Source: Pseudosporangium ferrugineum (GTDB lineage: Bacteria; Actinomycetota; Actinomycetes; Mycobacteriales; Micromonosporaceae). From it: 64,000 nucleotides of DNA. Positions 35,694 to 43,415 of this stretch are shown in pieces. The stretch covers positions 1 to 64,000 of the forward strand of contig NZ_PVZG01000022.1 of assembly GCF_003002065.1 (NCBI RefSeq), given 5' to 3'. Below the pieces are notes generated by a model, which searched no databases, was not told the DNA's origin, and saw only the letters and a list, made by a program, of their open reading frames with translations. Positions within the stretch are counted from its first letter, which is position 1. Each line of letters begins with the position of its first letter. The position numbers and the translations under genes are program-made.

Positions 35694-37786
35694 TCGTGGT
35701 GGACGCGGCGCGGGAGCTGGGCCAGATCGTGCGGTGGGCGATCGCCGTCATCGCCGGCCCCTCGTCCGGCTCGTACGGCGGCTTCGACCTGCGGGAGGGC
35801 GATCGGGACCCGGCGGCGGGAGCCCCCGCGCGCTACGGCGGCGAGCAACAGCCCGGCGCGCCGGCCGCGAGCCACGTGGCCGACCTGCACCGCGACCTTC
35901 GCACGCTGGGCTTCCTGATCGCGCCCGACGGCGCGACCACCTTCGACCGCCGGACCAGATGGGCGGTCCAGGAATTCCAGCGGTACGCGGCCCTGCACGG
36001 CGCCGCGGTCGAGGCGGCCGGCACGGTCACCACCACCGCGGGGATCACCGACGCGCGGACCACCGTCCCGGTCACGTCCACCGACGGCCTTCCGGCGGCC
36101 GTACCCTTCCCGGTCCGGATCGACGCCGAGATCCTCACCGTGACCGGCGGGCTCGGCACCCCGGAGCTGACCGTCACCCGCGCCACGGCCGGCACCGCCG
36201 CGGCGGCCCACGCGCAGGGCGCCGTCGTCCGGTCGGCGCGCTGGTCGGACCGGCTGCGCCCGGAGCCGGCCTGGTTCTACGAGCGCTACCCCCGCGAGGC
36301 GACCGGGGTGGTCAACGCCTGGACCCGGATGGTGCTCGACCGGTGGCTGGCCGAGGGCTGGCGCTGCCCGATCGTCGTCGAGGCCTGGGACATGGCGGGC
36401 GGCGTACCCGATCGACTGCACGTCGCTCCCGGCGGCGGGTTCGCCGACAACCTGTGGCTGCACACCGACCTTCCGGTGGGCGCGCCCCGGATGTTCGCCC
36501 GCGACCTCACCGCCACCTGGCCCCGGCCGGTCCGCCCGCCCGTGTCGCCGGCGCACCCCGAGCTCGACCCGGTCGGGGAGTGGACCACGGCGCTCGGCTT
36601 CGACGGCCCGCTCGCCCTGCCGGAACGCCACACCTGGCATCCGGAGGGCGAGATGCTGCCGGAGAACCTGCTGCCGCGCCCGGCGCCGGACGCGGCGGCC
36701 CCGGCGCTCGGCGACCTCGTCCGGCTCCGCGACGACGCCGGCGCCGCGGCCGGCGATCGCGAGCGGGCGGGGCGGCAGCTGTCCACGTTCAAGGTGGTCC
36801 GGGCGGTCGCCGAGGTGGAGGCGGTCGGCTTCTTCGACGGCGTGAACGGCTGGGACAACGCGTTTCTGTCGCTCGGCCCGTGCCACTGGACCGCCGGGCC
36901 GATAGCGGTTCCTGCCGCCCCGCAGCCGCCGCGTCCTACCTGGAACGTCCGCGACGGCGAGCTGTGGGCGTACCTCTCGTATCTGCAGGCGGCGGACCCC
37001 GCTGCCTGGACCGGCGCCGTCGGCCGGTTCGGCCTCGAGATCGACGACCCCTGGGGTACGGACGGCCGCAACCTGTTCCTGCCCACCCAGGACCGCAAGT
37101 ACGTCTCCCGGCCGGCCGTCCCGCAGGAGGAGGGCGTGCCGCAGCAGGTGCAGCAGATCGTCGCCGAGTTCGACGTGTTCCGGTCCTGGCACTGGTTCTA
37201 CCGCTTCGTCATGGCGGGCCGCACGATCGACGGCTTCCGCCGCCGGATGTGGCACATGGCCCGGCTCCGCCTCCGGGACATCCTGGCCACCCCGTGGGAC
37301 ACCCCCGGGGCCGCCGCCACCCTCGCGGCCGTCCCCGACCCGGCGGCGCCCGGCGGAGCGCGGCCGGCGCGGATCGGCGACGTGCTGGGCTCCGAGCGGT
37401 CGGTCGCGTTCGCCTACCGCTGGCACATCCTCAGCCCGGCCGGCATGGTCAGCGGCGGCCGGGCCGGCAACGCGCTGCGCTCGATCGTGGCCGCCGCGGC
37501 GGCGGCCGGACCCAACTTCGCCGGCTCGCCGGCCGGATGGACCGACGCCCACGAGACCGCGCTGGTCGTCGCCTTCCCGGCCCGGGCGGCGGTGCTCTTC
37601 CCGCCCGCCGCGAACGGCAACCCGAGCAGCATGGTCACCACCCTGGCCATGGTGGACAACTGGCCGGCCTGGGGCGCGAACCCGCGCGGCTTCACCCTGC
37701 CGGTCGCCGCCCTCCCGGCAGCCGAGCGCCGGCTGCTCACCACCCGCGGCTCATTCCGCTTCGACGACTCCGAACTGACGCTGTGA
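35690..37786 (+). CDS. Protein F: peptidoglycan-binding domain plus phage-virion-like segment
   Basis: A 698-residue protein coupled to E by an ATGA overlap. Residues 60-101 fit a PG_binding_1 domain (VADLHRDLRTLGF, then TRWAVQEFQRYA). Residues 112-183 form a beta segment with FPVRIDAEILTVTGG and LTVTRATAGTAAAAHAQGA, a pattern I associate with phage tail and fibre proteins. The remaining 500 residues are unassigned; a block FFDGVNGWDNAFLSLGPCHW followed by GELWAYLSYLQAADP resembles the C-terminal part of some peptidoglycan-binding proteins. There is no signal peptide. Context suggests that F works with E and the giant proteins, perhaps at the cell wall of a target. Confidence 0.75.
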   Translation: MIVVDAARELGQIVRWAIAVIAGPSSGSYGGFDLREGDRDPAAGAPARYGGEQQPGAPAASHVADLHRDLRTLGFLIAPDGATTFDRRTRWAVQEFQRYAALHGAAVEAAGTVTTTAGITDARTTVPVTSTDGLPAAVPFPVRIDAEILTVTGGLGTPELTVTRATAGTAAAAHAQGAVVRSARWSDRLRPEPAWFYERYPREATGVVNAWTRMVLDRWLAEGWRCPIVVEAWDMAGGVPDRLHVAPGGGFADNLWLHTDLPVGAPRMFARDLTATWPRPVRPPVSPAHPELDPVGEWTTALGFDGPLALPERHTWHPEGEMLPENLLPRPAPDAAAPALGDLVRLRDDAGAAAGDRERAGRQLSTFKVVRAVAEVEAVGFFDGVNGWDNAFLSLGPCHWTAGPIAVPAAPQPPRPTWNVRDGELWAYLSYLQAADPAAWTGAVGRFGLEIDDPWGTDGRNLFLPTQDRKYVSRPAVPQEEGVPQQVQQIVAEFDVFRSWHWFYRFVMAGRTIDGFRRRMWHMARLRLRDILATPWDTPGAAATLAAVPDPAAPGGARPARIGDVLGSERSVAFAYRWHILSPAGMVSGGRAGNALRSIVAAAAAAGPNFAGSPAGWTDAHETALVVAFPARAAVLFPPAANGNPSSMVTTLAMVDNWPAWGANPRGFTLPVAALPAAERRLLTTRGSFRFDDSELTL

Positions 37787-37793
37787 CGCGACC

Positions 37794-38378
37794 TCAGAAC
37801 CGGTCGCATCCCACGGAGTAGTCGAACGCGCCCTTGCACGTGTCGTCGCCCGTCCAGTAGTCCACGATGGACTGCTTGGTGCGGTCGCCGGCACCGACGT
37901 CGAGGTAGTCGCCGGCCGGGCCGCCCCAGAGCCGGTCGTCGCCCTGCTGGCCGTACAGCGAGGCCGGTGCCTTCTGGCCGTTGGCGTCGAGCTGGTCGTT
38001 GCCGCTGCCGCCCTGCACGCTCACCGGGATGGGCCCGCCGATCTGGATCCGGTCGTCCCGGTCGCCGAGCTGGAAGAACAGGTACGCGTTGAACTTACAG
38101 ACGACGATGATGTCCTGGCCCTGCGTCTTCGTGCACTTGTAGGCGATGTCGGGGTCGATGGCGATGTCGCGGCCCGTGTCGTAGACGGACAGCGTGCCGT
38201 CCTCGGCGGTGAACCCGCGCAGGTCGTTGGCGATCCCGGACGCCGCGAAGAACTCCACCCCGCGCCACCCGAACTTCAGCGTGCCGCCGACCGTGGGAGC
38301 GGCGTGGGCGGGGGACGGGGCCATCGTCAGCACGGCCACCAGCGCGACCAGGACCGACAGGGATCGTCGCAGATTCAT
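37794..38378 (-). CDS. Secreted protein with RTX-like Gly/Asp repeats
   Basis: A 194-residue exported protein. The N-terminus MNLRRSLSVLVALVAVLTMA is a Sec signal, with probable cleavage after AHA. The mature part includes three Gly/Asp nonapeptide-like turns (GGSGNDQLDANG, GQQGDDRLWGG, GDYLDVGAGD) in the manner of haemolysin-type calcium-binding repeats. Cysteines at four places (YKC, VVC, DTC, GCDRF end) may form disulfides outside the cell. Related short secreted proteins of actinomycetes have no assigned role. It converges on gene F with only 7 bp between stops. Confidence 0.82.
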   Translation of the reverse strand: MNLRRSLSVLVALVAVLTMAPSPAHAAPTVGGTLKFGWRGVEFFAASGIANDLRGFTAEDGTLSVYDTGRDIAIDPDIAYKCTKTQGQDIIVVCKFNAYLFFQLGDRDDRIQIGGPIPVSVQGGSGNDQLDANGQKAPASLYGQQGDDRLWGGPAGDYLDVGAGDRTKQSIVDYWTGDDTCKGAFDYSVGCDRF

Positions 38379-38470
38379 CGGGTCATGCTAAGTGCCCGGG
38401 GCAACCGCTAAATGTCGTACCCCGGTGCTTCGATGTCGTGGTCGACGTTTCCGGGGACGAGGAGAGTGCC

Positions 38471-38923
38471 GTGGGTGCATCCGGTTGGGACTACCACGTG
38501 GAGTATCAGCCCGATCTGGGCAAGGCGCTGCGAGAGTTGCGCGCGAGGGTCTTCGCGGAGGGCGACTACTGGTGGGCCGAGCCGTGCGAGTTCGGCAAGT
38601 CGGCGATGGACTTCCCGAACCGGCCGCGGACCGAGGAGGAGCTGTGGAGCTCCGAGTTGGTGCGGGAGTCCGGAACCCACTCCATCCTCGACATGCACGA
38701 GATTGTGCGCCCGGGCGAGAACCCCGATTACTGCACGGTCGAGCCGGTCACCGAGGCGGAAGCGCTACGGAGCGCGGGAGTGGGCCTGGCCAGCCTGACC
38801 CGGGCCCACGTCGACCGCATCGAGGGCCTGGCGGAGCGGCGCTGGTTCGGTCGCTGCGCGGTGCTGCACGACGACGCCGGCCGACCGGCCGAGATCTACT
38901 TCTGGGGCGCCTCCGGCGACTGA
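38471..38923 (+). CDS. Conserved hypothetical protein, small acidic
   Basis: A 150-residue cytoplasmic protein with a predicted start GTG at 38471, preceded by GAGGAGAG. Its acidic sequence has patterned aromatic residues (WDYHVEYQPDLGKALRELR, GDYWWAEPCEFGKSAMDFP) and ends EIYFWGASGD. It looks like one of the actinomycete proteins that accompany contact-dependent or immunity-type genes, but I cannot assign a family. The 3' end overlaps the convergent gene on the other strand by 28 bp. Confidence 0.7.
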   Translation: MGASGWDYHVEYQPDLGKALRELRARVFAEGDYWWAEPCEFGKSAMDFPNRPRTEEELWSSELVRESGTHSILDMHEIVRPGENPDYCTVEPVTEAEALRSAGVGLASLTRAHVDRIEGLAERRWFGRCAVLHDDAGRPAEIYFWGASGD

Positions 38924-39417
38924 GGCCGGCCTGGGTCCGCCCCGAGCCCGAGGAGCTCACCGGCTCGGCGCAGCGCCGCCCAGAAGCGGGCGTTGTCCGG
39001 CCACCGCCGGCCGCCCAGGCGCTCGAGCTGGAGGTGCGCGTCGACGAGACGCCCGGTGCGGAGCCGGTTGCTCAACGAGGCCGCGGCACCGCTCGGAATT
39101 CCCGTGACCGAGCTCAGCGCCGCGCGCAGGTGGTCGCGAGCCTCCCGCCGCCGATCGTCGAGGTCCGCGTCCGGCTCGAAACAGCCCTGCGCGATGAGCA
39201 GGTCGATGCCGTCCGCCTCCTCGCCGGGACGAAGCTCCTCCCACAGGCCCGCGAATTGCCCGAGGCGCTCGACCGCGTCCTCGCGGCGGGAGCCGGCCGC
39301 GACACAGACGGCTGTCGCGGCGGCATCCGGGGGAACACCGTCGCGCACCAGGCTGAGGAACACCGCTCGGACACCATCGCCCGCGGCGAGCCGGCTGGCG
39401 ACGGACTCGGGCGACAT
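38896..39417 (-). CDS. Conserved hypothetical protein, helical
   Basis: A 173-residue, almost wholly helical acidic protein without signal or membrane segment (SVASRLAAGDGVRAVFLSLV, LLIAQGCFEPDADLDDRRRE, LSNRLRTGRLVDAHLQLERL). No family is recognised. ATG 39417 is preceded directly by a GTG at 39420 that could also serve. It is divergent from the RibD-type reductase, and its 3' end overlaps the convergent neighbour by 28 bp. Confidence 0.6.
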   Translation of the reverse strand: MSPESVASRLAAGDGVRAVFLSLVRDGVPPDAAATAVCVAAGSRREDAVERLGQFAGLWEELRPGEEADGIDLLIAQGCFEPDADLDDRRREARDHLRAALSSVTGIPSGAAASLSNRLRTGRLVDAHLQLERLGGRRWPDNARFWAALRRAGELLGLGADPGRPQSPEAPQK

Positions 39418-39509
39418 CACCCGACAGTACCGATCCCGGGGCGTGTTCTCCGCTCGGGTCGCGCCCCGATGCCGCTAGTTTGAGGATCCCGGAAGCAGAG
39501 GAGAAAGCC

Positions 39510-40091
39510 GTGGGCAGGGTGGTCATGTACGGCTCGGTGTCGGTGGACGGTTTCGTCGCCGACGACAACGACCAGCCCGGTCCGCTGTTCGAGTGGCTGT
39601 CCAGCGGCGACGTCCCGCTCGACGATTCCGGCGCGGTGAAGGTGTCGCAGACGTCCTACGACTACCTCCGGCCGTACTGGGACGAGATCGGGGTGACCAT
39701 CTGCGGGCGCCACGTCTTCGACCTGACCGACGGCTGGGACGGGCAGCCGCCGAGCGGCATCGACCACGTGGTCGTCGTGACGCACCGCCCGGCGCCCGAG
39801 GGCTGGGACCCCGCGGCGCCGTTCCACTTCGCCGACGGCATCGAGGCGGCCGTGACCAGGGCACAGCAGCTCGCGGGCGACCGCACGGTCGAGGTCGCCG
39901 CCGGGGACGTCGGCGGCCAGGTCCTCGCGGCGGGCCTGGTCGACGAGGTACGCATGGACGTCGTGCCCGTGGTGCTCGGCTCCGGCAGGCGCTACTTCGG
40001 CTCGGTCGACGCCCAGCACCTGCTGGAGGACCCCGACGTGGTGCTCCCGGGCAACCGGGTGCTCCACCTGCGCTACCGGGTGCGCCGCTGA
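39510..40091 (+). CDS. RibD C-terminal-type dihydrofolate reductase family protein
   Basis: A 193-residue reductase of the RibD_C/DHFR-like superfamily. It starts VGRVVMYGSVSVDGFVAD, the standard first strand with the S-x-D-G-F motif. It continues with VTICGRHVFDLTDGW and ends with a nucleotide-binding loop VEVAAGDVGGQVLAAGLVDE and VVPVVLGSGRRYFG, where the Gly-rich part binds NADPH. The substrate is unknown; such stand-alone proteins are common in actinomycetes. GTG 39510 has AGGAGA seven bases upstream. Confidence 0.9.
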   Translation: MGRVVMYGSVSVDGFVADDNDQPGPLFEWLSSGDVPLDDSGAVKVSQTSYDYLRPYWDEIGVTICGRHVFDLTDGWDGQPPSGIDHVVVVTHRPAPEGWDPAAPFHFADGIEAAVTRAQQLAGDRTVEVAAGDVGGQVLAAGLVDEVRMDVVPVVLGSGRRYFGSVDAQHLLEDPDVVLPGNRVLHLRYRVRR

Positions 40092-40251
40092 CCCGTCCGG
40101 TCAGGCGCCGAGCCGGCCCAGGGAGGGCACCGGGGCCTCGAAAAGGCGTCACCCTCCTGTAACGGGCGAAGGCCCACGCCCCGAGCCGATGCGCACATCC
40201 CCATGCCGGCCATACCACCGCGGTGGGTGACCCGGGCCGGGGGTGGGTTTC

Positions 40252-40662
40252 ATGTCCTACGAGAGTGAAGAGCTGGCGGGCCGGCTCGCCGTCGAGTTGC
40301 AGGGCGTCGCCGACGTCGAGATCGGCCGGTCTTCCGACGGTCTCACCGTCCGGGTGACGCCGCGTCGGGCCGGTGCCCTCCCGATCGTGTGGAGTGAGCT
40401 GGGGGACGGGATCGTGCTGGAGGCCGGCACCCTGGGCGGCCGGTGGGAATCGGTCGATCTCGCGTTCCTGCGGGAGGTGGTCGGGTCGGTGGTCGCCGGT
40501 CGGGTGACGGAGGTCTTCGCGTACCGGCGTTCGCGGGTCACGGTGACGATGCCGGACGGGTCGGCGGAGTCCGAGACCGGATACGACGGCCTGGCCGCCT
40601 GCCTGCCGATTCCCCTGTGGCCGCGGTGGTCGCGGACCACGCGCTATCTGCCGTACCGCTGA
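40252..40662 (+). CDS. Hypothetical protein, small soluble
   Basis: A 136-residue soluble protein with alternating strand and helix (LAVELQGVADVEIGRSSDGL, VWSELGDGIVLEAGTLGGRW) and a Pro/Trp/Arg-rich end. No family is recognised. The start is taken as ATG 40252 behind a GGGGGTGGG stretch; a GTG nine bases earlier is possible. About 160 bp upstream is free of genes and shows nothing notable. Confidence 0.55.
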   Translation: MSYESEELAGRLAVELQGVADVEIGRSSDGLTVRVTPRRAGALPIVWSELGDGIVLEAGTLGGRWESVDLAFLREVVGSVVAGRVTEVFAYRRSRVTVTMPDGSAESETGYDGLAACLPIPLWPRWSRTTRYLPYR

Positions 40663-40693
40663 CTGCCGCGGGCTTCGATCGGGATGGCCGGCG

Positions 40694-41263
40694 TCAGGTG
40701 TCGATGATCGTGCGGAGGGCGGTCATCGCCTCGGTGAGGAGGGTGGGCAGCGAGTCCGGCGCGCCGGGTTCGGTCCAGCGGTGTTCGGCGGTCTGGTGGA
40801 CGAGCAGGCCGATGCCCGCGGCCAGGCGGGCGGTGGTGTCGTCGACGCCGCGGTCGCGGAGGGCGCCGGCCATGGCCGCCGCGAGGGCCGCTCGCTTGCT
40901 TTCCTCGCGTTCCTGGAGTTCGGGGGTGGCTTCGATGATTCCGCGGCGGCGGGCGGCCGGTTCCTGAAGGCCGTCGAGGACCTCGCCGGCCGCGGCCCGG
41001 AGGCCGTGGAGGACCGCCGTCAGCGGCGTGGTGCCGGCGGGGCTCGCGGCGATCTCCCGGGCGGTGACCCGGGTGAGGCGGTCGGAGTTCGGACCGAAGA
41101 GGACGTCGCGCTTGTGGCTGAAGTGGTTGAAGAACGTGCGCTCGGTGACGCCGGCACGGGCCGCGATCTCGGCGACGGTGGTCCGCTCGTAGCCCTGGGC
41201 GGTGAAGAGGTCGATGGCGGCCTGCTGGAGGCGTCCGGCGGCGTTCGGTTCCCAGCGCGGCAT
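40694..41263 (-). CDS. TetR-family transcriptional regulator
   Basis: A 189-residue TetR repressor. The N-terminal HTH runs from RLQQAAIDLFTAQGYERTTV through IAARAGVTERTFFNHFSHKR, the classic helix-turn-helix with the aromatic F-F-N-H-F end. The C-terminal ligand domain is helical and lacks a recognisable ligand signature. The start is ATG 41263. It is divergent from an SDR-fusion gene and the 82 bp between them contains two copies of a palindromic site, so it very likely represses both. Confidence 0.92.
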   Translation of the reverse strand: MPRWEPNAAGRLQQAAIDLFTAQGYERTTVAEIAARAGVTERTFFNHFSHKRDVLFGPNSDRLTRVTAREIAASPAGTTPLTAVLHGLRAAAGEVLDGLQEPAARRRGIIEATPELQEREESKRAALAAAMAGALRDRGVDDTTARLAAGIGLLVHQTAEHRWTEPGAPDSLPTLLTEAMTALRTIIDT

Positions 41264-41278
41264 GCGTACCAGCCTAGT

Positions 41279-41297
41279 GATTGCAGGTTCTGAAATC
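41279..41297. promoter_or_regulatory. TetR operator copy 1
   Basis: GATTGCAGGTTCTGAAATC, a partly palindromic 19-mer, lies 15 bp upstream of the TetR start. Thirteen or more positions agree with the better copy 32 bp further along. The placement implies control of the regulator's own promoter. Confidence 0.75.
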
Positions 41298-41305
41298 GCG
41301 GCGCT

Positions 41306-41334
41306 CCCTTGATTGCAGTAACTGAAATCAAGGG
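41306..41334. promoter_or_regulatory. TetR operator copy 2, 29-bp palindrome
   Basis: The core GATTGCAGTAACTGAAATC (41311-41329) is a near-perfect palindrome and is flanked by CCCTT and AAGGG, extending the symmetry to 29 bp. Its right arm runs into the GGGAGG ribosome site of the SDR-fusion gene (start 41346). Binding here would block that transcript. The two operators are three helical turns apart centre to centre. Confidence 0.82.
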
Positions 41335-41345
41335 AGGCCTGACCT

Positions 41346-42476
41346 GTGCACGTCCTCGTGACCGGAGGGACCCTCGCCCCGGCCGTGATCTCGGAGCTCC
41401 TGGCCGCCGGGCACACCGTGACCGACCGGGCCGGTGCGGAGGATCTGAGCAGCGCCGACGGCGTCATCCATCTCGGCGGCCCGCACGCCGCGGAGACCGA
41501 CCTGAACGCGATCCGGGCCATCGGCACGGCCCTGATCAACACCGGCAGACCCTTCATCGGTACGGGCACGACCGCCGCCCCGGCGCTCGCCGGCTTCACC
41601 GGCGTGCTCACCGAGGAGATCGCCCTGCCCGGCGAGGCCGAGAACGCCCTGCTCGCGTACGCCTCCAGCGGCGTCCGGGCCGCGGTGGTCCGCCTGCCGC
41701 CCGCCGTGCACGAGAGCGGCCGGTACGGCGCGGTCTCGGGCCTGATCGCCGTCGCCCGCGCCACCGGCGTGTCCGGGTGCCCGGGCGACGGCGGCAACCG
41801 CTGGCCGGCCGTCGATGCGCGCGACGCCGCCCGCCTCTACCGGCTCGCCCTCGAGTCCGCGCCGCCGGGCGCCCGCCTCCATGCCGTCGCCGAGGAGGGC
41901 ATCGCGATGCGCGACATCGCGGAGGCGATCGCCGGGCGTCTGCACGTGCCCGTCGCCGGGGTCGACGCCCGGCACTTCGGGACGCTGGCCGGTCTCGCGG
42001 GCCTCGACAACCCCGTCTCCGGCCGGGCCACTCGCGACGCCCTCGGCTGGGCGCCGTCGCGGCCGGGGCTGATCGCCGCGCTCGGCCGGTCCACCGTGCT
42101 CAACGTGGGCCTGGATCCGAGCGTCGTCGGCGATCCCGGTGCGCCGAGCGAGGCGTTCCCGGCCGTCGACGCGGCGCAGGTGCGTGCCGGGATCGAACGG
42201 GCCGCGGCCGAACTGGCCGGGATGGGGCTGGACTTCGACAGTTGTCTGCTCGACCGCGGCGAAGGCGCGGAGGCGGCGTTGCGCGACACCCTGAACGGCG
42301 GAGTCTTCGACGTCATCGTGATCGGCGCGGGCGTACGCCTCGAGCCGTCCCTGACGCCGCTGTTCGAGAAGCTGATCGGCATCGTGCGTACGCATGCGCC
42401 CGAGTCGCGGCTGGCCTTCAACACCGGCCCGGACTCCCTTGTGGACGCGGTCCGGCGGGCGCTCCCGATCCGCTGA
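41346..42476 (+). CDS. Fusion of a compact SDR-like domain with a conserved C-terminal domain
   Basis: A 376-residue protein of two parts. Residues 1-248 resemble an extended SDR/NAD-epimerase: strand MHVLVTGGTLAPAVISELL, DGVIHLGG and a later RWPAVDARDAARLYRLALE. The fold is shortened, because the Gly-rich loop is incomplete and the usual second strand region is reduced. Residues 250-372 are a separate alpha/beta domain (LNVGLDPSVVGD, DSCLLDRGEGAEAALRDTL, DVIVIGAGVRLEPSLTPLFE) that occurs alone in other bacteria as an unnamed protein. The TetR neighbour and its operators suggest inducible expression. Start GTG 41346 with GGGAGG. Confidence 0.75.
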   Translation: MHVLVTGGTLAPAVISELLAAGHTVTDRAGAEDLSSADGVIHLGGPHAAETDLNAIRAIGTALINTGRPFIGTGTTAAPALAGFTGVLTEEIALPGEAENALLAYASSGVRAAVVRLPPAVHESGRYGAVSGLIAVARATGVSGCPGDGGNRWPAVDARDAARLYRLALESAPPGARLHAVAEEGIAMRDIAEAIAGRLHVPVAGVDARHFGTLAGLAGLDNPVSGRATRDALGWAPSRPGLIAALGRSTVLNVGLDPSVVGDPGAPSEAFPAVDAAQVRAGIERAAAELAGMGLDFDSCLLDRGEGAEAALRDTLNGGVFDVIVIGAGVRLEPSLTPLFEKLIGIVRTHAPESRLAFNTGPDSLVDAVRRALPIR

Positions 42477-42562
42477 GCGATCAGGGCAGGTGGCGGGACG
42501 TCGCTCGCCGGCCGTCGTGACCCCCTTGCACGACGACCCCCACGGCGCGGAAGAATGCCTCC

Positions 42563-43369
42563 ATGACCGAGGATCGGGCGTTCCCCTCAGAGTCCAAACT
42601 CGACACCACCGTTCCGCACTCGGCGCGGATCTGGAACTACTGGCTCGGGGGCAAGGACAACTTCGAGGTCGATCGGGCCGCCGGGGACCAGGTGATCGCG
42701 CACATCCCGGACATCCCGATCGGGGCGAGAGCCGAGCGCGCGTTCCTCAAACGGGTGGTCAGGTTTCTGGTCGAGGACGCCGGGATCCGGCAGTTCCTCG
42801 ACATCGGCACCGGGCTTCCCACGGCGGACAACACGCACGAGGTGGCGCAGGCCCTCGACCCGTACTGCCGGGTCGTCTACATCGACAACGACCCGCTCGT
42901 CATGGCCCATGCGCGGGCGCTGCTGTCCGGCACGCCGGAGGGCAGCTGCGACTACGTCGAGGCCGATCTGCGGGAGCCGCAAACCATACTGACCGTGGCG
43001 CGGGAGACGCTCGATTTTTCGCAGCCGATCGGGCTGATGCTCCTCGGGGTCGTCAATCACCTGATGGACGACGAGGTGGCGTACGGCTCGGTCGCGCAGT
43101 TGGTGCAGGCGATGCCCGCCGGTAGCTGTCTGGTGCTCACCCACTCCACCGCGGAGATCCACGGCGAGCCGATGCTGCGCGTGATGCGGGAGACCACCGA
43201 GCGTGGCGGCACCCCGATCCGGGCCCGGACGAGGGTCGAGCTCGAACGCTTCTTCGACGGGCTGGAGTTGCTGGAGCCCGGCGTCGTGACCTGCTCCCGC
43301 TGGCGTCCCGACCCGGATTCCACCGAACCGGAGGTCTACCTGTTCGGCGGCGTCGGCCGCATCGGCTGA
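42563..43369 (+). CDS. S-adenosyl methyltransferase, Methyltransf_19 (DUF574) family
   Basis: A 268-residue protein with the family signature: SARIWNYWLGGKDNFEVDR near the N-terminus, then QFLDIGTGLPTADNTHEVA as SAM-binding motif I, VVYIDNDPLVMAHARALL as the acidic second strand, and VEADLRE. These enzymes are abundant in Actinobacteria and their substrates are mostly unknown. It starts at ATG 42563 and stands between the SDR fusion and the PAP2 gene, apparently independent of both. Confidence 0.9.
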   Translation: MTEDRAFPSESKLDTTVPHSARIWNYWLGGKDNFEVDRAAGDQVIAHIPDIPIGARAERAFLKRVVRFLVEDAGIRQFLDIGTGLPTADNTHEVAQALDPYCRVVYIDNDPLVMAHARALLSGTPEGSCDYVEADLREPQTILTVARETLDFSQPIGLMLLGVVNHLMDDEVAYGSVAQLVQAMPAGSCLVLTHSTAEIHGEPMLRVMRETTERGGTPIRARTRVELERFFDGLELLEPGVVTCSRWRPDPDSTEPEVYLFGGVGRIG

Positions 43370-43415
43370 GCCCGGCCCGCCGCAGGGTCTTGAAGCGGGC
43401 GGGTTGAATGGCCGC

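Noticed and set aside
13269..37786. Contractile injection system or prophage
   Set aside because: No sheath, tube, baseplate, AAA+ ATPase, terminase, capsid or integrase is present; only a phage-like segment in F and very large proteins suggest any relation.
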